64,000 nucleotides of DNA from the NCBI RefSeq assembly GCF_000255655.1, contig NZ_JH636435.1, positions 1,417,433 through 1,481,432 of the forward strand, written 5' to 3'. Position numbers and translations under genes: made by a program. This DNA comes from Schlesneria paludicola DSM 18645 (GTDB lineage Bacteria; Planctomycetota; Planctomycetia; Planctomycetales; Planctomycetaceae). The first letter of the stretch is position 1. Each line of letters opens with the position of its first letter. Positions 44,652 through 53,100 of this stretch are shown here, piece after piece. The notes under the pieces were generated by a model, which saw nothing but the letters and a program-made list of their open reading frames with translations, searched no databases and was not told where the DNA came from.

Positions 44652-45863
44652 ATGTTATCGAAATGCATCCGCCGGGGATTTGTGCCCTTGTGGATCGCCC
44701 TGATCGCTGGTTGCGCGACATTCAGGGAATTTCCCCCGTTGACCTTGAATCCCGCGGTTCGGCTGATCGATCGCGACGCACAGACGACGCCCGAAGATTC
44801 CGAAATTCAGCAGAGTTCGGCAAGCGACGACGGATTCTCGCGTACCAAGCAGATCCTCGTTTTGTCGGGTGGCGGGTTGAACGGCGCATTCGTCGCCGGG
44901 GTTCTGAATGGTTGGTCGGAATCCGGTAATCGTCCGCGTTATGACATGGTGACGGGTGTCAGTACAGGCGCGTTAATCGCGCCATTCGCCTTTCTGGGTT
45001 CAGACTACGACGGCGATCTGAAACGGCTGTACGCGTCTCAGCGTGGAATGAAGATTTATCGCCCTTATTCGCTTCTGGCACTTCCCTGGTCGAATGCCTT
45101 CGCCGATTCCGAACCCCTGCGACAACGCATCGCCACCGAAGTCACCGCCGACATGCTGCAGAAGATTGCGCACGAGCATCGACAGGGCAGGCGGCTTTAC
45201 GTCGGAACAACGAACCTGGACTCGCAACAATTCGTCGTGTGGGACCTGGGCGCGATCGCCGCCGGAAATGATCCGAACAAATTGCCGCTCTTCCGAAACA
45301 TTCTGCTGGCTTCCTGCTCGGTTCCAGGACTGCTACCTCCGATTCAAATCAACATTGATGTCGACGGCAAACGCTATACAGAATTGCACGCCGATGGAGG
45401 TGTCAGCAACTCGCTGTTTCTGCTGCCACAAATGCTGGGACTCGGCGATGGAAGGTCGACAGATCCCGCCGAGAAACCTTCGACGGTATACGTGATTGTC
45501 GCCGGCAAGTTGGCACCGGATCGACGGCCGGTCGATGGGGGCATCTTGCGCGTCTCGGACGCCTCCCTGAGAGGATTGATGCAGGCCCAAATGGAAAGTG
45601 ATCTGAAGAGAGCCTATGTGCTGGCGCAGCGGACAGGAGCCGATTTTCGGTTGTCCGCGGTTCCCCAACATGCGACCATCAATCTCGATTCCATGAACGG
45701 CAGTGCACAAACCATGCGAGACCTGTTCGAGCTGGGACGAACAATGGGAGAATCGGAGACCTTGTGGAGACACGAGCCTCCCGGCATCGCCCCCGCAGAA
45801 TGGCCCGTGCCGCGATCAGGAGTTCGATTTTCTCAGACGGACGACAGAGACGTCCGATCTTGA
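44652..45863 (+). CDS. Patatin-like phospholipase lipoprotein
   Basis: A 403-residue protein. AAAGGAG lies six bases before the ATG at 44652. The signal peptide ends in the lipobox IAGC. The patatin fold has the oxyanion motif GGGLNGAF, the nucleophile GVSTG (Ser in G-x-S-x-G) and the DGG with catalytic Asp (LHADGGVSN). It probably hydrolyses acyl esters at the membrane or cell envelope. It follows the AcrB-like gene by about 200 bp and may share its transcript. The role with the pump, such as lipid repair, is only inferred. Confidence 0.88.
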   Translation: MLSKCIRRGFVPLWIALIAGCATFREFPPLTLNPAVRLIDRDAQTTPEDSEIQQSSASDDGFSRTKQILVLSGGGLNGAFVAGVLNGWSESGNRPRYDMVTGVSTGALIAPFAFLGSDYDGDLKRLYASQRGMKIYRPYSLLALPWSNAFADSEPLRQRIATEVTADMLQKIAHEHRQGRRLYVGTTNLDSQQFVVWDLGAIAAGNDPNKLPLFRNILLASCSVPGLLPPIQINIDVDGKRYTELHADGGVSNSLFLLPQMLGLGDGRSTDPAEKPSTVYVIVAGKLAPDRRPVDGGILRVSDASLRGLMQAQMESDLKRAYVLAQRTGADFRLSAVPQHATINLDSMNGSAQTMRDLFELGRTMGESETLWRHEPPGIAPAEWPVPRSGVRFSQTDDRDVRS

Positions 45864-46122
45864 TCGCGCGGTCCTGCTCGTCAATTTGGGATCGCGAGTG
45901 AACAACTGGAAACACGAGTCGATCCGCGTTCAAAGTGGAAGCAGATCGATCATACGTCGGCTCCATGCCTTCCCCGACTTCAATGACAACTGGTGCCCCC
46001 ATCGGCGTGTTCGTTTTTTCCGACATCGGCCTTGGAATTGCAGCGGTTAACATCCGCGAGCTTGGGAAGCTTCGAGAATTGTGCATGGAGGAGAGGCCTG
46101 CCTTCATTCACAGGTGATCCCA

Positions 46123-47019
46123 ATGATGCCCCGCCCGAATTGGAAAGGCTTTCTGAAATTGAGCCTCGTCTCGGTCCCCGTCACATCTTACTCGGCGGTG
46201 AGCTCAACCGAAGGCGAAATCCACTTCCACCAATTGCATGCGTCGTGCCGCAGCCGGATCAAGTATGTCAAGACGTGCCCGATCCATGGGGCGGTTCCCG
46301 CAGATGAAATCGTCTCTGGTTACGAGTTTGCCAAAGGTGAGTATGTCGTGATCCAGAAAGAGGAACTGACGGAACAATTCCTGAAGGAAGAGAAGAGCAT
46401 CGACATTCAATCAATCATTGCGACGTCGGCGCTCGATCCGATCTATCTGACAGAACAAAGTGCCTATCTGTTGCCTGAGGGCGGAATTGCCCGAAAGCCT
46501 TACGCCGTCATTGAGCAATGTCTGCGCGAACAGAATCGAATCGCGCTTGGGAAACGGATTGTCAACGGCAGAGACAGTCTCGTCGCGGTTCGACCGGTGG
46601 GCAAGCTGCTTGTCATGACGACGCTCAGTAATGCGGTGCAGGTCAAGGCGTCCGACGAATACGAAGCCCAACTGACAGATGTGGAGGTGACACCAAGTGA
46701 GTTGAAACTGACGCGGACACTATTCGAAGCGTTCTACAGCAACACTGTCGATCTGGCCGAGTTCAAAGATGAATACAACAATCGAATGTCCGAACTGATT
46801 GAAGACAAGCTGAAGGGACACAAGCGGACTTCAACACGCAAGCTGGATCAACCTGACGTCATCAATCTCATGGACGCGTTGAAGAAGAGTCTGGCGGCGG
46901 CCAAGCCGCAGTCCACCGCAAGATCACGGAATGCGAAGTCGGCGAAATCAGAACCGTCCATGGCACAATTGAAACGCTCGGCAATTGCGGCCAAACGTAA
47001 ATCGGCGAAACGCGCATGA
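46123..47019 (+). CDS. ku: Bacterial Ku protein (non-homologous end joining)
   Basis: A 298-residue protein that would bind DNA ends as a homodimer ring and recruit LigD. The start PRPNWKGFLKLSLVSVPV is diagnostic for bacterial Ku, and the Ku core runs to about residue 235 (CPIHGAVPADEIVSGYEFAK, DPIYLTEQSAYLLPE, LVMTTLSNAVQV). The C-terminus is a Lys/Arg/Ala/Ser-rich tail typical of Ku proteins that contact DNA. AGGTGA lies five bases before the ATG at 46123. No ligD or primase gene occurs in the window. The 260 bp upstream, after the patatin gene, show no gene. Confidence 0.93.
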   Translation: MMPRPNWKGFLKLSLVSVPVTSYSAVSSTEGEIHFHQLHASCRSRIKYVKTCPIHGAVPADEIVSGYEFAKGEYVVIQKEELTEQFLKEEKSIDIQSIIATSALDPIYLTEQSAYLLPEGGIARKPYAVIEQCLREQNRIALGKRIVNGRDSLVAVRPVGKLLVMTTLSNAVQVKASDEYEAQLTDVEVTPSELKLTRTLFEAFYSNTVDLAEFKDEYNNRMSELIEDKLKGHKRTSTRKLDQPDVINLMDALKKSLAAAKPQSTARSRNAKSAKSEPSMAQLKRSAIAAKRKSAKRA

Positions 47020-47066
47020 CTGCCTGTTACACAGTTGACGCCCAATCCTTAGTGAACTCGAACGAA

Positions 47067-47666
47067 TTACATTGAGGCCACTTGATTGCTGTGCGGGTCT
47101 GCGACAGATGGTGCGCGGAATTTCCAGCGAACGATCAGGATGACCGTCCAGACCAGCAGACAGAACAGAACCGCCATGGCGATCATCGGCAGGACAAGGA
47201 CTAAAAATGTCATCGTGATCGACGACACGAGTTCAACCGTTGACACAGCGAAGTTGCCGAGCCCACCCGTTGATCCCGACGACGCAGCGCGCGTGATGAC
47301 CGTTCCGGACTGAATTAATCCACAAACGCCGCCGCCAGCAATCACGGCTAAGGACCATTTCAGAAACGGGGACGCATCACCAAGTTGGGAAGCGGTCACC
47401 ATTGTTCCGGCAACCAGCGCCGCCGGCGTTGCAATGGTGTCCATCAGATTATCGATCCAGGGCACGTAAAACGCGCCAATCTCCAAAACCGTTGCCGATC
47501 CAAATGCGAACATCGCGGGCCAGGTTCCAATCCACTCAAAGCCGGAAGCCAGCGTGAGATGACCGCTCTGCGATGCAATACTCATCCCAAGCAAGGGGAC
47601 GAATACCCGAAATCCACATGCGGCGCTCAATCCAATCCCGATGAAAAGGCCTAGCAGGAGATCCAT
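47067..47666 (-). CDS. DUF4126 membrane protein
   Basis: A 199-residue multi-pass protein. The N-terminus GLFIGIGLSAACGFRVFVPL is typical of the family. Four or five helices are visible, with Gly-rich loops (AGGGVCGLIQSGTVITRAAS) and the final helix IAMAVLFCLLVWTVILIV. It has no known activity. It is convergent with Ku (48 bp between stops) and divergent from the gene at 47800. Confidence 0.85.
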   Translation of the reverse strand: MDLLLGLFIGIGLSAACGFRVFVPLLGMSIASQSGHLTLASGFEWIGTWPAMFAFGSATVLEIGAFYVPWIDNLMDTIATPAALVAGTMVTASQLGDASPFLKWSLAVIAGGGVCGLIQSGTVITRAASSGSTGGLGNFAVSTVELVSSITMTFLVLVLPMIAMAVLFCLLVWTVILIVRWKFRAPSVADPHSNQVASM

Positions 47667-47799
47667 GCGATCTGTCTCGTTTCCAGAGAGAACATTACAA
47701 GGGTGCTGGATCAGCGTATCATGTCCGCAATGAACGTGGTTGCTAGAATTGGCCTTCGCAACTTACTTTGGTTGAGCAAAACCGATTGGTGATCTGACG

Positions 47800-48198
47800 A
47801 TGTCTCGTATACAGCGCTTGATCGCTGAATACCCGTTTCTCTGCCTTTTGATGGCTGGCTTTTGCGCGATGATCGCGCCCGTCCTGATCTCGATCAATCT
47901 GTTGCGTTTCGGGCAGTTTCTCGCGAACGAGTGGCAAGTCCCCCAATGGGTCGACCTGGCACTTCTCAAACTGCTTCGCGCTTGTGTCTCACCCACTGCC
48001 AAAGCAATCGGTTGGACAACGTTCGTCTCGGGCTTCGTGATCATGAATGCCGGCCTCATCCTGCATGTTCGCCACCGACGAAAACATGCCGAAAGTTCTT
48101 CCGGGACGGTGTCAGAATCCGCCGAGCAACATTCGTCCCAGATTAAAGTAGCAGAACAAGGTCACGATATCGCTGAGCGTGAGTGCGATCGGTCCTGA
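47800..48198 (+). CDS. Small two-helix membrane protein
   Basis: A 132-residue protein with two helices (FLCLLMAGFCAMIAPVLISI and TTFVSGFVIMNAGLILHV) and a polar, Ser/Glu/His-rich tail. GGTGATC precedes the ATG. The 3' 87 bp overlap the end of the convergent MgtE-like gene, which is more certain. No family was recognised. Confidence 0.6.
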   Translation: MSRIQRLIAEYPFLCLLMAGFCAMIAPVLISINLLRFGQFLANEWQVPQWVDLALLKLLRACVSPTAKAIGWTTFVSGFVIMNAGLILHVRHRRKHAESSSGTVSESAEQHSSQIKVAEQGHDIAERECDRS

Positions 48199-49338
48199 GG
48201 CCAATTGAGGGTCGAGGCGACAGAGTTTCAATAAGTATGGCATGCTCAGGCCGATTCCCGCTGACGCGACGACACCGCCGGCGATGCCCAGGAACAAGCT
48301 GAGTGCGACGAGTACGCTGCCTTTCCAGGCGAAGGCGACCAGGGCGACGGTCAGGCCGCTGGCGGCGCCGAGAAACAGACCGACCAGCAGTTCCAGTCCC
48401 ACCCGCCGCGCGAACATCGACCATTGAGACGGCTGCGAATGAAGCGACTGAATTGCGAGCGAAACCGACTGGATACTGACGCTTTCGGCAAGTGCCGTGA
48501 CGAGCGATATAAACGGGGCGACGACGGCCAGAGTCGAGACGTCCTGATAGGCGTCGGCAATGAAAGCTGACAGCATCCCGCCGGCGACATTGCACAGCAA
48601 CCAGGGAAAACGCCCCATGAACGCTTGCCCGGCATTGCCCTTTTGAGCTTCCGTCAGGTGCACACCGATCAGCTGGAACAGGTCTTCACTGTCGTGGCGT
48701 CGATCGATCTCTTGAATTTCGTCGGTATACAAATCGATGTCGATGACCCCCAGAATCTTCTGGTTGTCGTCGACGACGGGAAACGCCAATAACTTATGAA
48801 CGGTGAAACGTTCGCACGCTTCCAGCACCGTTGCCGTCGACGGAATTGACAGAACCTGCGTCGCCATAATCTCGGCGATCTTCGTTTGCGGCGAAGTGAA
48901 TAACAGCTTGCGAGTCGATACCACGCCTTTCAGCCGCCCCTCGCCATCGACAACATAGAAATAGATTACGCGGCCAGGAATCTGGCTGTCACGGATCAGT
49001 TCCAAAGACGCCCCGACGGATTGGTCGTCACGGAGTAGGGGCGCGAACGCGTTCATATGTTGCGTGACAGGGTCATTCAAGATATCCCGCACACTGCCAG
49101 TGCTTGTCACGAATAACGGGTCCCTCAACGCTGACGGCAGAACGGGTGCCGTCCCCACCTCTGCCGACATCACGTCGGCAGGCGTCACCTCAGCCGTCGC
49201 GCCGCGAACCTCGACGGTCTGCTCCGTAGTCGTAATGCTAGCTTTTCTGACCGGACCGCCGCCGCTGGCAGGCACATCGCTGGGCGAATTCAAAGGACGA
49301 TCCGGCGAAGGAAGAGGGCTCGTCGGTTCATTGGTCAT
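48112..49338 (-). CDS. CBS-domain MgtE-type divalent cation transporter
   Basis: A 408-residue protein. Residues about 1-75 form a Pro/Ser-rich tail instead of the usual MgtE N-domain. Two CBS domains occupy about 75-220 (MNAFAPLLRDDQSVGASLEL, VLSIPSTATVLEACERF, VVDDNQKILGVIDIDLY). The membrane part has five helices with the MgtE signatures WLLCNVAGGMLSAFIADAYQ, a glycine-rich TM3/TM4 region and PIALTLSDIVTLFCYFNLGR; Asp in the last of these would line the Mg2+ pore. AAGGGA precedes the ATG at 49338. Loss of the N-domain implies altered gating. Confidence 0.88.
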   Translation of the reverse strand: MTNEPTSPLPSPDRPLNSPSDVPASGGGPVRKASITTTEQTVEVRGATAEVTPADVMSAEVGTAPVLPSALRDPLFVTSTGSVRDILNDPVTQHMNAFAPLLRDDQSVGASLELIRDSQIPGRVIYFYVVDGEGRLKGVVSTRKLLFTSPQTKIAEIMATQVLSIPSTATVLEACERFTVHKLLAFPVVDDNQKILGVIDIDLYTDEIQEIDRRHDSEDLFQLIGVHLTEAQKGNAGQAFMGRFPWLLCNVAGGMLSAFIADAYQDVSTLAVVAPFISLVTALAESVSIQSVSLAIQSLHSQPSQWSMFARRVGLELLVGLFLGAASGLTVALVAFAWKGSVLVALSLFLGIAGGVVASAGIGLSMPYLLKLCRLDPQLASGPIALTLSDIVTLFCYFNLGRMLLGGF

Positions 49339-50103
49339 GGCATCCCTTCCCAAATGCGGTGATGTCCGTCGCGCGGATGTCAGTACGTCAAAACTTCGAT
49401 CACCCCAGCCCGGTCACTGCAGTGAAGCTCTTAGAACAATTCGGGTTGTCACAATCAAAGACCTCGAGCTGTCCCCCACTTGACAGCCTTTCGTGACAAC
49501 TCTCATTGACAGGCCAGCCCAAGACTGAAGTCGTAACGTAACTTCCGTGGTGTCGGATCACAACGTAACTCGCTGTCGCAAAAAATGTTCACCTGAATTC
49601 CAATCCGCGTTTCGACTTCGAACATGCGACGGCGCAACGTCCAGTTGAGCCCTGTCGGCTCACCGAATTCCCCAAAGACCACTCTGCGACTTTGCCCGCT
49701 TCGCGACCGACGACGCTGAACGACGTGTGAGCTGAGATCACCGAACGGCCTGTCGCCGTGTTTCAGCTGCCACCTAAACACACGAACACAACTTGAAACG
49801 GCTCGGCAGAATCTGCCTGTCCGAAGCGGCGGATTTTCCGTCAGTTGGGGACGGAATCTCGATCGACCCGTGATTTTGAAGAACACACGGAGCCTTGTTG
49901 AACCTGGGAAATTAGGTGAGATCTTCCGATTACGCCAAAAGTGAGAGTTCTAACGATTTTTCGCTCATCCGACTCACCCGACTTTTCCGAAAACACAGGA
50001 TAACCGCTAGAGGCGGAATAACCGTTAGGGTCTGACAACAGGTCGGCTCTGACACAAGGTCGGAACAGTGGTGGGTTTTCGCAGCAGGACGCTGGAGTAA
50101 CCG
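49339..50103. other. Upstream region of the giant surface gene, no gene seen
   Basis: About 765 bp. A minus-strand frame of 127 codons (49503-49886) has no start signal or recognisable domain. Close to the next gene, AATAACCG and GATAACCGC form short repeats. GGAG lies six bases before the ATG at 50104. Confidence 0.4.
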
Positions 50104-53100
50104 ATGAATCTCACAGTCAAACGGTGTTTATTGGGCCTGGTCGCTCCGGCGGCCATGTTCGGAATGGTTTGGGCTCAGGAATCTGAGTCCATCGGCACCG
50201 TCCAGCTCGGTCGACGAGCACAGGCCCCGGTACAAGTCCCCGAGATCGAGCAGATCCAGGGAACAGTGCAGGAGGTCCCGAATTACCAACCTGGTGTCGT
50301 GGATTTCGGCCCATCAGCCGCTCCATCCATGCCAGCGCCGCGAGGGCCCGGACAGCCCGGTTATGGGAACTATTTCCGCGTGTCAGCGGTCGACCAGGTG
50401 ATGACACCGCGGTTTACCGTGGATTCGCGCGGCGGGGGCCTGTATGGCTACAACGCCGGCTACTCCAATATCGGGGTCTTCATGCCGTACAAAATCGACG
50501 ACACGTCGATCTTGTTCGCCACCGGCCTGGGCCTGGTCACTTATGATGGTCGCGGTGGTGCGACCGTCGGCGGTGGCTGGCGGCACTGGATGGAAGACAT
50601 TGACCGCATCATTGGTGTGGCGGGCTTCTACGACTTCGACAACGGCCACGCCAAGCCCTACCAGCAGTTGGGCTTGAGCCTGGAATCGCTTGGACGTTAC
50701 GTCGACTACCGAATCAACGGTTACCTGCCCGTCAGCAGCGCCGACCATGTCTTGAATTCAAGCCTGGTGGGAACCGCGGCGTTGTTCGGAAATGGAATCG
50801 GCTTACTGCGAACCAACACGGTTGAACAAGCCTTCTCGGGCTTGGACGCCGAAATGGGTGGTCCCACTCCATTCCTGGGCCGCTATGGTCTGAATGCCTA
50901 TCTCGGTGGCTACTACTACATGGGTTCCGGAGCCAACGCCGGAAGTTTCACCGGGGTCAGCGGACGCATTCAAGCCCAAATCAACGAAGACGTGTCGTTC
51001 GGTGTTCAAGTGACGAACGATCACATGTTCGGCCTGAACACTCAGTTCCAGGTCTTCATGAACATTCCGAATGGCCGTCCCGGCCGCTGGATGCGCAACC
51101 TTCGCGTGCAGGACAAGCTCGTCCAGAACGTCTTCCGCCAGAATCGCGTCGTCGCCAAGACCGAGACCTATTCCACGTATGACGCAGCGATTAACCCCAA
51201 CACTCATCAGGCTTACTTCGTCGCCAACATTGACCCGAATGCCACGACGAACGGTGACGGCAGTGTGAACAATCCGTTCAGCAGCATCGCCAACTACGAG
51301 GCCGTTTCCGTTGCACAACAACAGCGATACGACATCATCCTCGTCCGCCCCAATATCAACGGCACACACGACAACCTGGACACGAAATCGACGCTTAACG
51401 TCTACAGTGGTCAGCAGTTGCTCAGTACCACGGTTCAACAGACCTTCGTGACGGAAAACCTGCCGGGAATCACCTTGCCAATCCCTGGGTTCACCGGCGG
51501 GGCAGCACCGATTCTGTACAACAGCTCGGGCGGAGACGTGATCACCCTCGTGGGCGGGAATACAAAAGCCCAACAGGTTTCTGGATTTGACATCGTCGGC
51601 AGTTCGACCGGCAATGGGATCTTCGGTAACAACAATACCGCGGTGAACATCAGCAACAACACCATTGAGGGTGGATTGAACGGCGTCAAGCTGACCAACC
51701 TGTCGGGGACCATCAGCGGTGGAACTCAAGCCCAGTTCTTCAACAACACCATCCAGAACAACATCAATAACGGCATCCAGATCACGAACAACGGATCACC
51801 TCCGTCTGTTCCGAATCTGGAAGTCATCGTGCAGAACAATACCTTCAAGACCAACGGCGGAGACGGCCTGAGAATTGACGCCCTGGCCGGTTCCAAAATC
51901 GGGGGCCTCATTGGGGGCCTGGATTCTGCGGCAACCTCGACATCTCCCGCCATCACCCGCTCCAACACCTTTGATGGCAACCTTGGGAATGGTTTGAACC
52001 TGACCGCCAATGGTGGAACGCTGGACTTCCAGAACACCGCGACTTCAGCAAACGGGATCGTCAACAACACGTTCGTTTCCAACGTGCTCGATGGATTGCA
52101 CATCGACAGCACAAACAACTCGAACGTGGCATTCTCGATCTTCAAGAACACGTTTGGAAGTGCGGCCGACTCGGTGATCAATAGCGAGTTCGGCGTCAAA
52201 CCAACTTCGACGCACGCCAACCATCGATTTGGAATCGGATTGGTCGCAGACAGCGGCACGACGGTCATCAACATCGGGGGCGCAACGTCCACGAATCCTG
52301 ACGGTTCCACCTTCAATCCTGGCAACTCGTTCTACGCCAACGATGTCTTCAGCTCATCCGGTACGAAGATCCTGACCCCCGGCAACGCCGTCGACTTTGC
52401 CGTCACGGGAACTTCGGTGCTCACGTACAACCTGACCAACAACTTGATCAAGAACACCTACACGCTGAATGCACCGCCGCCAATCGATCAGTTCACATTC
52501 ACCTTCACCGGGACGAGTGGAACCGATCCATTCACACTGCAAAACCTGTCCACCGCCTTGGCGGGACGAACGGCTGCCACGATCACAGGGATGACATGGG
52601 ACCTATCGTCGTCCGCATCCTTGCTCGCACCAAGTGGACCGACCGAACTTCGACCGAACCCCGTCGTGATCCAGCCTGCCGCAGGCGACAACCTGCTCGC
52701 ATCGGTCAACAACGTTGCAGTACAAACGGGAACAAGTCCACTCACCGTGGCCGCTGCAGGAGCTTTGCCAGCGGACAACGCCAACCTCGGTATGGTCGAT
52801 TTCGGTCAACAGTTGAAGCTCGGATTCAACCAGGCCAATTTCACCAGCGGAACATCGTTCAACGCACCAGTCCTGTTGTTGCAAGGCGACAGAACCACGA
52901 TCGCGACGGCGGCACAGGTCAACAACTCCACACTCACGGTGACATTCAACGATGGTTCTACCGCTCGTGCAGCCGTTCACACCACGACCTTGAACGGGAT
53001 CACGACCGCATCAGCAACCGCAACGACATTCGGACCGCTTGATCCTGGATACGGCAGTGGCAGCGATGGGATCCATATTGCCGCTTCGGGCAATGCCACA

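Noticed and set aside
49503..49886. A minus frame of 127 codons upstream of the giant surface gene
   Set aside because: No start signal, no domain and an Arg-rich random character.
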